Shown: piece by piece, positions 18,803-27,422 of the stretch
Layout: each line of letters starts with the position of its first letter
How positions within the stretch are numbered: the stretch's first letter is position 1
Source: CAIXLI01 sp964587125
GTDB lineage: Bacteria > Pseudomonadota > Alphaproteobacteria > UBA9219
DNA length: 64,000 nucleotides
Assembly: GCA_964587125.1 (NCBI GenBank)
Contig: CAZPKC010000012.1
Location: 8,729 to 72,728, forward strand
Direction of reading: 5' to 3'
The notes under the pieces: generated by a model
Database searches by the model: none
What the model was told of the DNA's origin: nothing
Seen by the model: only the letters and a program-made list of their open reading frames with translations
Translations under genes and position numbers: made by a program

Positions 18803-19543
18803 TTAAGCCATATCCGGCGAACCTTGAAAACGGAAAGTTCCGTAATGCGCGAGGCGGCTTTGCGGATCGAGCCATATTTTGCCGCCGATATCGCGCCAGC
18901 GGCGGCAAAAAGTGAAGTCTTCGCTTAAGTAAACGTTCGTTCCGGGTTCGATCATGCAATCGAACAAAGCGTATTGATTGTCGCTGCGCTCCTTTGGAAT
19001 CGGATAAACGTGAGCGAGGGTGTATTTCGTCTGCGAATAAGCGAAGATCATGCGTTCGAGGCAGGAACGGCGAAGCATCATAAAACCGCTTCCGGCGTAG
19101 ACGCCCGTAATAAATCCGTTTCGGTGCTCTCTTTCCTTTTCGGGGCACGGCAAGCCGACGAAGTGCAGTCCCGTTTCGGCAAGCTTATCGATGTCCATAT
19201 CGGGCGACATTTTTTCCTTCGCCTGCGTCCAATCGTAATTTTTGACCGGATACATGCCCGCCACGACTTCGTGATTGAATTTCAGCATGCGATGCACGTC
19301 TTCGGGATGAAACGAGATATCCGCGTCGATAAACATCAAATGCGTGGCGTTTGGCATGTCGAGAAAAGTCGCCACCAGCTTATTGCGGCTGCGCGTGATG
19401 AGAGAATCGCCGCCCAAAAGGGCAAGACTGACGTCAAAATCGTTACGCGAAGCGTACCCCATAAGCTGAATGATGGATTCCATGTATCCCTGCACAACGA
19501 GTCCGCCGTAACAGGGGGTTCCGATGAGAATGAAAGGTTTCAT
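18803..19543 (-). CDS. GT-A-like glycosyltransferase
   Basis: A 246-residue soluble protein starting KPFILIGTPCYGG, with a DxD-type metal motif in LMFIDADISFHPEDV and a later GVYAGSGFMMLRRS and YLSEDFTFCRRW. This pattern fits small GT-A transferases, including Anp1-like enzymes. It probably modifies a surface glycan. It is alone between the pentapeptide protein and the 7TM kinase. Confidence 0.75.
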   Translation of the reverse strand: MKPFILIGTPCYGGLVVQGYMESIIQLMGYASRNDFDVSLALLGGDSLITRSRNKLVATFLDMPNATHLMFIDADISFHPEDVHRMLKFNHEVVAGMYPVKNYDWTQAKEKMSPDMDIDKLAETGLHFVGLPCPEKEREHRNGFITGVYAGSGFMMLRRSCLERMIFAYSQTKYTLAHVYPIPKERSDNQYALFDCMIEPGTNVYLSEDFTFCRRWRDIGGKIWLDPQSRLAHYGTFRFQGSPDMA

Positions 19544-19703
19544 AAAAAAGGGGATTCCGGGCAGAAGATAAGGGGTCTTGAGGCTCAGGGAGCATATATT
19601 TCGCGTTTACGCAATAAAATCAACCAAAAGTTAAAAAAGTTTATCCCATACTTTCGCGATTTGGTCTTAAAATGGCGCGTTTCCTAAATCTTTTCAGGTC
19701 TCC

Positions 19704-22379
19704 GTGGCAAACCTCTTTTCCTTCATTTTCCGGCGTTTTCGCGGCCTCGCGGGAGGCATAGCCCTGCTTGCTTTCGCGCCAAGCCTCGCTTTGGCCGATG
19801 TTTACGTCACGACGCCGCCGGAAACGGATCAAATATCCGCCCTCTTCTTCGGCCTTTTGATCGGCGTCGTTTTATCGGCCGCCGCTTACCTGTTTTTTAT
19901 CTGGGTGGTGATGCGCGACCGCGGACAGGTTTTTCTGATTATCTTTCTTTTGTGCCTTTGCGCGAACATTTTCAGTTCGAACGATTTGCTGATGGGCAAG
20001 ATCGGGTTCTACGACCCTACCGGCCGCGATTTTCTGGCGAATCTCAGCCTGATCGCTTCGTGGATATTCGCCCTGTTCTTTACTTTCTATTTTCTCGAAC
20101 TCGACATCAACAGCCCCTCGTTCAAGGTTCCTTTCGTCCTTATCGGCATTTTGCTGGCGTTCGCCCTGATCTATTCCCTGATCGACCCTACGCTGATTTA
20201 TTACGCGATGTCGCCGATCGGAACGGTTGTCCTTGCCTCCATTCTTATCGCAGGGCTTTCGGGCGTTCTCAACAGCACCAGCGGCAGCATGGTTCATCTT
20301 ATCGCCTTTGTTTGTTTTCTGGGCGGCATTCTGGCCGAGCCCGCCTACGTCCTCGGCTTCATCAAAACCGAAGCCGAGGTCAAAAACTCCATCTGCATCT
20401 CTTTCGCCCTGTCCGCCATGATGTTCGCTATCGTCATCGCCAGCCAGTTTGCGGCGCGGCAAGACGAGAAGGAAAAGGCTTTGGCTCTCAGCAACGAGCG
20501 TTTTACTCTGGCGACGAGGGGCGCTAACGAAGGATTGTTCGATTGGAACTTGCAGACGGGCGAGGTCTTTTTCTCGGACCAATTCCGCAGAATTCTCGGG
20601 TTTCGCCTCGTCAACGGCGCGGAGGGGCTTAAAAAATGGGTCAGAATGATGCCGGCCCCCTACCGCTGCCTTGTGACCCAAACCGTCCGCCGGTTCCGCC
20701 GCAACGCCACGGCCGTCACGCTGACGGTCGAATACTGCATCGAACGGCCAAACGGCGAACGCCGCTGGCTGCATTCCAAAGCCGTCGCCGTGCGCGACAG
20801 AATAACGCAAAGAGTCCTGCGCATGGTGGGATCCACCAGCGACATCACGGAGCGTAAAAAGGGCGAATTCGCCCTGCTCGCCAGCGAAGCGCGCTTCCGC
20901 AGCATCCTTGAGGCCCATCCGGTTCCGGTTCTGATCGTCAGCCTCGGTTCAGGCTCGATTTTCTACGCGACTCCGGGATCCGAGCAGCTGTTGGGAATGA
21001 AACGGGAGGACATCGAAAAGAATTTTCTCGAGCATTTCATGCCCGATCTCGAGATGCGCGGCAGTATTATGAGGGATATCGCATCGGGAAACCCCGTCGA
21101 TGCGGTCGAAACGAAAATCCTGCGCGGCGGAGCGGAAATCGCGGTAGCCGTCTCCGCGCGCGGCCTCACTTATCAAAACGAAGACGCGATGGTTATGGGA
21201 ATCGTCGATCTGACCGAGAGCAAGAAGGCCCAAGCGCAAATCGCCCAGCAGCAGGAAGCCCTGCAGCAAAGCGAGAAAATGGCGGCCTTGGGCGGTCTGC
21301 TTGCCGGCGTCGCGCATGAATTGAACAATCCCTTGTCGGTCGTCGTCGGTCAATCGACTTTACTGATGGAAGGCGCTCCCGAAGCCAAAGTCGCCTCGCG
21401 CGCCGAAAAAATATTCAAGGCCGCCGATCGTTGTTCGAGGATCGTCAAAAGCTTTCTCGCGCTGGCGCGCCGCAAACCGCCGGAACGCAAGCCCGTCGAT
21501 TTAAACCAGATCGTCCGGTCTTCCCTCGAATTGCTCGGTTATCAGCTTAAAACCGGCGATATCGAGATCGTGACGACCCTCGATCCGGGCTTAAGGGAAA
21601 TCACCGGCGACAGCGATCAGTTGACGCAGGTTGTCACCAATCTCGTCCTCAACGCCGCGCAGGCTCTGGACGGATGGAAAGGAAAAAGACGCATTGATGT
21701 CGCCAGCCGCCGCGATCCCGATGGGTCTTTCTTGCTTATCGTCGCCGATACGGGGCCCGGCATTCCGCCGGATTTGCGTTCGCGCATTTTCGAGCCTTTC
21801 TTCACCACCAAAAGCAGCAAGGGAGGCACGGGGGTTGGATTGGCTTTGTGCCTCAATATCGTCGCGGCGCACGGCGGCGAAATCGTTTTAAGCGAAACTT
21901 CGGGCGGAGGCGCAACCTTTACCGTCAAGCTTCCTTTCTCGGAAAAATCATCCGCCGACGATAACGCGCCGCAAAGCGAGGCTTCTCTTGTTCTTGCGCC
22001 TCTTACTCTCTTATTGGTCGATGACGAGATCGAACTGGCGCAGACTCTCGCCGACCTTCTGGAGCCGGAAGGCCACGCGGTTGATATCGCGGTGAACGGA
22101 GCCATCGCCATGGAGAAGCTGCGCAAACGCAAGTTCGACGCCATTATCAGCGATTTACGCATGCCGGTTATGGACGGCCCCGATTTCTACGAAGCGTTAC
22201 AACACGAGTTGCCTTCGTACCTAAACAGGATTATTTATGTCACGGGGGATACTCTTTCCTCCCGCGTTCAGGAGTTCCTGAACAGTCACAGCGTTCCTAT
22301 CGTCGAGAAGCCCTACCGCCTCAGGGACATTCGCAGCGCCCTAAGCGATCTAGTTAAGAATGCGACCCATAAACAGTGA
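19704..22379 (+). CDS. 7TM sensor hybrid histidine kinase with PAS domains and receiver
   Basis: An 891-residue membrane kinase: a signal-like N-terminus, about seven helices (residues 45-250) resembling 7TMR-DISM sensors, one PAS domain (about 268-395), a second (about 400-515), a short coiled coil, HisKA with H538 in VAHELNNPL, an ATPase domain (NLVLNAAQAL, DTGPGIPPD, GTGVGLAL) and a C-terminal receiver with D817. A GTG start lies behind CAGG. It is followed 15 bases later by the receiver-EAL gene, so it probably controls that phosphodiesterase. Confidence 0.88.
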   Translation: MANLFSFIFRRFRGLAGGIALLAFAPSLALADVYVTTPPETDQISALFFGLLIGVVLSAAAYLFFIWVVMRDRGQVFLIIFLLCLCANIFSSNDLLMGKIGFYDPTGRDFLANLSLIASWIFALFFTFYFLELDINSPSFKVPFVLIGILLAFALIYSLIDPTLIYYAMSPIGTVVLASILIAGLSGVLNSTSGSMVHLIAFVCFLGGILAEPAYVLGFIKTEAEVKNSICISFALSAMMFAIVIASQFAARQDEKEKALALSNERFTLATRGANEGLFDWNLQTGEVFFSDQFRRILGFRLVNGAEGLKKWVRMMPAPYRCLVTQTVRRFRRNATAVTLTVEYCIERPNGERRWLHSKAVAVRDRITQRVLRMVGSTSDITERKKGEFALLASEARFRSILEAHPVPVLIVSLGSGSIFYATPGSEQLLGMKREDIEKNFLEHFMPDLEMRGSIMRDIASGNPVDAVETKILRGGAEIAVAVSARGLTYQNEDAMVMGIVDLTESKKAQAQIAQQQEALQQSEKMAALGGLLAGVAHELNNPLSVVVGQSTLLMEGAPEAKVASRAEKIFKAADRCSRIVKSFLALARRKPPERKPVDLNQIVRSSLELLGYQLKTGDIEIVTTLDPGLREITGDSDQLTQVVTNLVLNAAQALDGWKGKRRIDVASRRDPDGSFLLIVADTGPGIPPDLRSRIFEPFFTTKSSKGGTGVGLALCLNIVAAHGGEIVLSETSGGGATFTVKLPFSEKSSADDNAPQSEASLVLAPLTLLLVDDEIELAQTLADLLEPEGHAVDIAVNGAIAMEKLRKRKFDAIISDLRMPVMDGPDFYEALQHELPSYLNRIIYVTGDTLSSRVQEFLNSHSVPIVEKPYRLRDIRSALSDLVKNATHKQ

Positions 22380-22394
22380 CGAAGGTATGGCGAT

Positions 22395-23543
22395 ATGCGT
22401 CTGCTGGTAATCGATGATGAAGAAGATATCTGCGATCTCGTCGCCGAAATCGGCGAGCGGCACGGCCTAGAGGCGCGAACGATCAGCAACGCGGAAAACG
22501 TGCCCCAGCTTCTGGCCGATTTCCCTCCCGACGTTATCATGCTGGATTTGATGATGCCGGGCACAGACGGCGTCGAACTTCTGCGCCTGTTGTCGGAAAT
22601 GGCGAAAAACGCGCAAGTGTGCCTCATCAGCGGCAGCGACGCGCGCGTTCTCAACAGCGCGCGCCGGTTGGGCAGCGCTCACGGACTTAACGTCGTCGCC
22701 GCTTTGGAGAAACCGTTGAGCATTCAAACGCTCAACGCCTTTTTCGATCTGGTCTCAAAAACAGGCAAAGGGCAAGGCGCCGAGGTGCGGGCGCTTGCAA
22801 TCGAAAATGGCGAGTTTTGTCTTTATTATCAGCCAGTTATTGAGCTTTCTTCGCGCTCCATCAAAGGCGTCGAGGCCTTGGCGCGCTGGCAGCATCCCAA
22901 TCGCGGCATTTTGTTGCCCGATACGTTTCTTGAGCAGATCACCGACGACGGCCTTATGCAAGACCTGACGAATTTCGTCATCAAAACTTCGGTGCAGCAA
23001 GCCGCCGCTTTGTATCAGGCGGGCGAACGGATGACGATGGCGATGAACATAACCGCCTCGACGCTTCTCGACCTCTCGTTGCCGGATCAGATTTCGGACG
23101 TGTGCAAACAAACCGGTTTGCCGTCGGAAATGCTTATTCTCGAAGTGACGGAAACCGAGGCCATGCGCGACGTCACGCGCACGATGGATGTCTTGTTGCG
23201 CATGCGCCTGCGCAATATCGGCGTTTCAATCGACGATTTCGGAACCGGCCATTCGTCCTTGCGCGAACTCCAGCGCATGCCGTTCAGCGAGTTGAAGATC
23301 GATAAAAGCTTCGTCACCGATATGGCGAACAACAAGGATTGCGCGGTTATCGTGAATTCGGTCATCGACCTTGGGCATAATCTGGGATTGAAAGTGATCG
23401 CCGAAGGGATAGAAGACCAGCGCGCGTGGGAGATGCTGCGGGATAAAGGCTGCGACTTCGGCCAAGGATATTTTATGGGACGTCCGATGACGGCGGCGAA
23501 CCTCGGCCCGTGGATAGAAAGCTGGCGCAAAAAGAAAGACTGA
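22395..23543 (+). CDS. response regulator with EAL c-di-GMP phosphodiesterase
   Basis: A 382-residue receiver-EAL protein expected to hydrolyse c-di-GMP to pGpG. The receiver has D51 in MLDLMMPGTDG. The EAL domain (about 130-378) keeps all the catalytic motifs: E160 in GVEALARW, MNITAS, EVTETEAM, DDFGTGHSSL, LKIDKSFV, AEGIED and GQGYFMGRP, so it should be active. It is co-transcribed with the 7TM kinase and lies next to the pilus operon on the other strand, fitting a role in the switch between adhesion and motility. Confidence 0.92.
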   Translation: MRLLVIDDEEDICDLVAEIGERHGLEARTISNAENVPQLLADFPPDVIMLDLMMPGTDGVELLRLLSEMAKNAQVCLISGSDARVLNSARRLGSAHGLNVVAALEKPLSIQTLNAFFDLVSKTGKGQGAEVRALAIENGEFCLYYQPVIELSSRSIKGVEALARWQHPNRGILLPDTFLEQITDDGLMQDLTNFVIKTSVQQAAALYQAGERMTMAMNITASTLLDLSLPDQISDVCKQTGLPSEMLILEVTETEAMRDVTRTMDVLLRMRLRNIGVSIDDFGTGHSSLRELQRMPFSELKIDKSFVTDMANNKDCAVIVNSVIDLGHNLGLKVIAEGIEDQRAWEMLRDKGCDFGQGYFMGRPMTAANLGPWIESWRKKKD

Positions 23544-23585
23544 CCGCCGGTTATTTACACCAACGGATTAGGTCAGGACTCAAAG

Positions 23586-23625
23586 TTAGAGCGCGATCCT
23601 CCAATGACGAAAGACCGCGCTCTAA
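23586..23625. terminator. bidirectional terminator-like hairpin
   Basis: A perfect 10-bp inverted repeat TTAGAGCGCG (23586-23595) / CGCGCTCTAA (23616-23625) sits between the converging EAL and pilin-like genes. The loop is 20 nt and no long T-run follows either way, so termination would be weak or need other help. Confidence 0.45.
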
Positions 23626-23632
23626 AAGTATC

Positions 23633-24364
23633 CTACTGAATAGCCAAAATCTGGTAAAAATAGTACGGCGAAGTAGGTCCGCCGGCCGTGGTTGGAGCCA
23701 AAGTTAAAGTGGTATCATAAATGCATCCAACCCCTACGCCGCTCAGATCCGGCCCGGCCTGGCTTCCACCGTTTTCCAACGTCCAGGTCGCCCCAGTCGC
23801 AGGAAAAACACCATTATGGAGCAATTGGGCAGTAGCAGCCGTAGTGCCGCTAAACACCGTTGTGGCCGTTGTATTATATCCCGCAGTTCCCGTCGACCGA
23901 CTATTGACTTCCGCGCATACGCCAGCCGAAACAGGCAGGAAGGCGATAACATCGTTCGCATTTCCAGACCCAATCCCGGCAGGCGTTCCCTGCGCGAAAA
24001 TCCACGTGTCGTACATCGGGTTATTCGCCATGCCGACCGATGGCGGCGCAATGCCGCCGCCCGTCGGGGCGAACAGGCCATTATTAACAGTCGTATCGGT
24101 ATAGCTGAAATTAACAAGCTGGGGACTGAGCCCCCCTTCCAGCGTGATCTCATCCATGCCGAGTCTCAGATTCTCGCCGATCTGCACCAGAGCCGACGAT
24201 TTCGTTTTATTGGTTTCCGAACCTGTGCTGGCCGTGAACGTTCCGCTCCCCGCCGCAATAGCCGACGCAAGAATGGCAAGAATGGCGATGATAAAAAGGA
24301 TAGGGCCAATTGCGATTCCCGCATTTTGACTCATCCGTATCTCTTTTGCTTGCAACGCTATCAT
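23633..24364 (-). CDS. pilin-like exported protein
   Basis: A 243-residue protein with a single N-terminal helix (GIAIGPILFIIAILAIL at about 16-32) followed by a Gly/Ser/Thr-rich exported domain with two Cys. The design is that of a type IV pilin or pseudopilin, but the classical G-F...E cleavage motif is not evident; QNAG before the helix could serve. The ATG at 24364 has GGAGG. It is the last gene of the minus-strand pilus operon, the place where a major or minor pilin would be expected. It could instead be a minor, tip-located subunit. Confidence 0.6.
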   Translation of the reverse strand: MIALQAKEIRMSQNAGIAIGPILFIIAILAILASAIAAGSGTFTASTGSETNKTKSSALVQIGENLRLGMDEITLEGGLSPQLVNFSYTDTTVNNGLFAPTGGGIAPPSVGMANNPMYDTWIFAQGTPAGIGSGNANDVIAFLPVSAGVCAEVNSRSTGTAGYNTTATTVFSGTTAATAQLLHNGVFPATGATWTLENGGSQAGPDLSGVGVGCIYDTTLTLAPTTAGGPTSPYYFYQILAIQ

Positions 24365-24544
24365 TCCTCATTCCTCCGTTAACTTGGGTTACAAAAACCA
24401 CGCTTACTGCCGCGTGGCCGTCAATGACCGATTAGCCCGCTCCATACGCCGCTATGAAAAGGGCTAGAGAAACCCGAAAGACCAAACTGATTCTTTTCAT
24501 TCAAGCTTTTTCCGCACTTAAAGTCAAGAACTAGGGCCCAGATT

Positions 24545-25063
24545 CTAAGGCTGTGGCATGGAAAACACGACTTTTTCTCCCGACACAGAGGCGCTCATGA
24601 GTCCGCGCCCGTTACCACACGTGTCGCCTACGCAAAATTCCCGCAACGTCCAACGGTATTGGGGCGACATCGTATCGATATAGCTGAGCGCATTCACCCA
24701 TTGATGAAATTTGATTCCCTCATCGCTTTTGATCGTCAGCATCGGCTTTTCACCCGGCCTCGTATCAATCTTGATATCGGGGAATTGATGCTGAAGCCGC
24801 TCGATGACAACTTGAATCTCGTGAAGGCTCATGGGCGTGCTTGCGACAACGGGCAATGCGGGTTCGACGGCGATGGCTGCCGCCGCTTCTCTTTTGGAGG
24901 AAACGGCGCCATGAACCGCAAAAACGGCCAAAATCAGCATGACGAGAGCCGCAAGCCAGCAAGCGCTGATGACGATCGCCGTCGATTTATCGAGACTGGC
25001 CAGAACTTTGGAGATCACGCGCGGAGAGAAAATCCGGACCAGAAATTTGGGAGCGATAATCAT
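24545..25063 (-). CDS. bitopic pilus assembly protein, PilO/GspM-like
   Basis: A 172-residue protein: about 28 cytoplasmic residues, one helix (STAIVISACWLAALVMLILA, about 26-50) and a periplasmic domain with HEIQVVIERLQHQFPDIKI, the kind of ferredoxin-like domain seen in GspM/PilO. It should help align the inner-membrane platform with the secretin. The ATG has GGAG upstream and overlaps the previous stop (TAATG). Sequence identity to a named family is not clear to me. Confidence 0.55.
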   Translation of the reverse strand: MIIAPKFLVRIFSPRVISKVLASLDKSTAIVISACWLAALVMLILAVFAVHGAVSSKREAAAAIAVEPALPVVASTPMSLHEIQVVIERLQHQFPDIKIDTRPGEKPMLTIKSDEGIKFHQWVNALSYIDTMSPQYRWTLREFCVGDTCGNGRGLMSASVSGEKVVFSMPQP

Positions 25064-26130
25064 TATCGTTTCTCCTTTTTGGTCGCTTCGTAATCGATTT
25101 CGGCCTGATTGCCGATAAACGCCCCTTGCTCGGTCGTATCGATGTTTTTCCCGCCCATCGCGGAGATGCTTTCCGCCGTGGCATTGGGGGGAACGACGGC
25201 GCGCCACCGCGTGCCTTTGTCGCTTATGTCATAGACCGTCAGGAGGCCGTTGAGCGACAACAGCCCGTCATTGACGCTCAGAAACTTTCCGATTTGTTCG
25301 CGCAGGGGGCTGTATCGAAGATCCTCCACTTCCTGCAAAAGCTTCATCGATTTGGCCTGAGTGTGCTCGATTGCGGCGGAAAGATCATGCCGCGACGAAA
25401 TCATCGACATGCTCGCCAACAGCCACACGAGAAAGGTCACTCCGACGATCGACAGGGACGCTAACACGGAAAGCGTCGATAGGATGCGGCGCGCGCGATC
25501 CTCGAACAGGGAAGCGGAATACCACGGCACGGGAGCCATCTGCCCGACGTGGAAAAGATCGATATTGACGATGCTGGCTTTGCTGCCCAACTCGTGCGCG
25601 GTGCGTTCCGTTTTGGCTTTGATGACGGCTGCCGTGCCGCGATAAATATGAAGTTCTTCCGCCGTTATCACCATTAAGACGGCCAGTTCTTCGCCAAAAT
25701 AGGTATAACAAACCGGCAGGCCGGATATGCTTTCGGCCGTCGGCAGCAGGGTCGCCAAAGGACACCACGAATTCGTATGCGAGGCGAGGTCGGACGACCT
25801 GACTGCCAGATACCAGATTGTGTTCCCGACCGCTTGCCAAGCGATGTGCACGCGTTCGCTGTCGCACGCTTCAACGGCGGCGTTCCAGACGATCGCTTCT
25901 TCCTCGCCAGCAACGCGCGGGCAGATTCCGCCGATAATATCGGGAGGGAAAAAGGGGTCCCCGACGTTGCCGATAGACCCCATCAACGACCGTATCAGGG
26001 AAGAGGAGGATTCGGAAACGATGTCGCCGGACGCAGAAGAGGCTTGGGCGCCGTCAAAGCTCTCCCTTTGCCCCATCATTCCCTGCCTGAGGACCTGTTT
26101 CGTTTGTTGGATGTATTCGCCAATGCCCAT
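25063..26130 (-). CDS. bitopic pilus assembly protein, PilM-N/PilO2-like
   Basis: A 355-residue protein with a soluble N-terminal domain of about 215 residues, one helix (about 218-245, VLASLSIVGVTFLVWLLASM) and a coiled-coil plus short domain on the far side. This layout matches the inner-membrane linker of type IVb pili (PilO of IncI plasmids, BfpC/TcpD-like), or a fused PilM-PilN. AAGGG precedes the ATG. It lies between the GspF-like and PilO/GspM-like genes, so it probably joins the ATPase ring to the platform. Confidence 0.5.
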   Translation of the reverse strand: MGIGEYIQQTKQVLRQGMMGQRESFDGAQASSASGDIVSESSSSLIRSLMGSIGNVGDPFFPPDIIGGICPRVAGEEEAIVWNAAVEACDSERVHIAWQAVGNTIWYLAVRSSDLASHTNSWCPLATLLPTAESISGLPVCYTYFGEELAVLMVITAEELHIYRGTAAVIKAKTERTAHELGSKASIVNIDLFHVGQMAPVPWYSASLFEDRARRILSTLSVLASLSIVGVTFLVWLLASMSMISSRHDLSAAIEHTQAKSMKLLQEVEDLRYSPLREQIGKFLSVNDGLLSLNGLLTVYDISDKGTRWRAVVPPNATAESISAMGGKNIDTTEQGAFIGNQAEIDYEATKKEKR

Positions 26131-26198
26131 TTTGCCCTTTCACTAGCCAGCCCTCGGAAAGGTTTTTCTCTCCGACGGCAATAATACCTCCCTCTGCC

Positions 26199-27416
26199 TT
26201 ACGACCGCAACCCCTTAAGGCTGTCGAGGAAGCTTTGATTCTGAACCATCAACAAATAAATCATAGTCAAGACCGTGGCGCCCGCCAAAACCATCAGGAT
26301 GACGATGCCTGAAATGGCCAGCCGTCGCTGATCCGCCTTGGCCATAAGCCCGCGTTCCTCGGCAATCGCCTGATAGACTTCCGCCAGTTGATCGACGGAT
26401 TGAATCGTCATGATCTGGTCGCGTTCGCCCTTCATCAGGGGCCAGCGGGACAAAGCATGGGAGGGTTCGACGCCCGCCATGACGCGGTTTTTGCTTTCCG
26501 ACCAGTAAAGACGGCAAGAGGGCTCGTTGACGCTCTCGATAATGATGTCGAGCGCGTCGGCCAAAGGCACTTTGCCGTTCAGCAAACGTTGCATCAGCTT
26601 ACAGCTTTCCTTCATGCTGACGTTGCGCAGATATGAGGACATGATCGGCGTCTTCATCAGCATCTTGGACGTGAAGTGATCCGGCTTTTGCCGATTGAAC
26701 CAGTAAAGGGCGACGAACGCCGCGCCGCCGACGATAAGGGCGGTCACGACGATTAAAAGAGTCATGTTAACGGCTGTCGCAATGCCGATCGCGTGGTCAA
26801 ATCTTTGAATTGCCTCCGGATCCGTCGCTTTCGTGCCTTGGCTTTTCAGATAGGGAATAAATCCGAATTGCGCGCCCCAAATCGTGCCGACGATGTTGAC
26901 GATATCGAACGACAGCCAACTGAGCGCGGTGACGATGACTTTCGTTTGCTTGCCTTTTTCTTCGGTATGCTCGATGGCGTGCTGAATGACGCCTTTAAGA
27001 TCGCCCGCCCGTTCCCCCGCCGTGATGATGGCCATCGTGGCCGCGTCCAGAAGACGCAAGGCGCGCAACGCGTCGGAAAAAGAACCGCCGCCTTTAAGCA
27101 CCGTCCGCGTCGGCAAGAAAGCCAGACGCCTTTTGGGATCGGTCTCGCCTTCGATGATGTTCAAAAGGGCCGTTCCCGCCGAAGTCGTCGCGCCCTGAAA
27201 ACGCAAGGCGCGTAAAAGCTGAATCTGCCAGTCGCGGGAACGAACGTCGGCCCATTCGAAAAGACTTGGCTTTTGTTCGCGGATATCGACGGTATAGAAA
27301 CCGCTGTTATGCAGTTGGCGCCGGACGGCGTGCTCATCCGGAAGATAAAAATCGTCTTCCATGATTGTCACCGCACCGTGTCGCATCTGGGCGTATTTGG
27401 CGTGAAAAAGCTTCAT
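26199..27416 (-). CDS. type II secretion / type IVb pilus platform protein, GspF/PilR-like
   Basis: A 405-residue inner-membrane protein with two T2SSF helical bundles: the first holds ITAGERAGDLKGVIQHAIEH, the second a comparable segment near SVDQLAEVYQAIAEERG. Membrane helices lie near residues 165-185, 215-240 and at the C-terminus. It forms the platform onto which pilin subunits are assembled. It begins six bases after the ATPase stop. An acidic residue in the GERAG motif is typical of the family. Confidence 0.85.
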   Translation of the reverse strand: MKLFHAKYAQMRHGAVTIMEDDFYLPDEHAVRRQLHNSGFYTVDIREQKPSLFEWADVRSRDWQIQLLRALRFQGATTSAGTALLNIIEGETDPKRRLAFLPTRTVLKGGGSFSDALRALRLLDAATMAIITAGERAGDLKGVIQHAIEHTEEKGKQTKVIVTALSWLSFDIVNIVGTIWGAQFGFIPYLKSQGTKATDPEAIQRFDHAIGIATAVNMTLLIVVTALIVGGAAFVALYWFNRQKPDHFTSKMLMKTPIMSSYLRNVSMKESCKLMQRLLNGKVPLADALDIIIESVNEPSCRLYWSESKNRVMAGVEPSHALSRWPLMKGERDQIMTIQSVDQLAEVYQAIAEERGLMAKADQRRLAISGIVILMVLAGATVLTMIYLLMVQNQSFLDSLKGLRS

Positions 27417-27422
27417 GCCTTT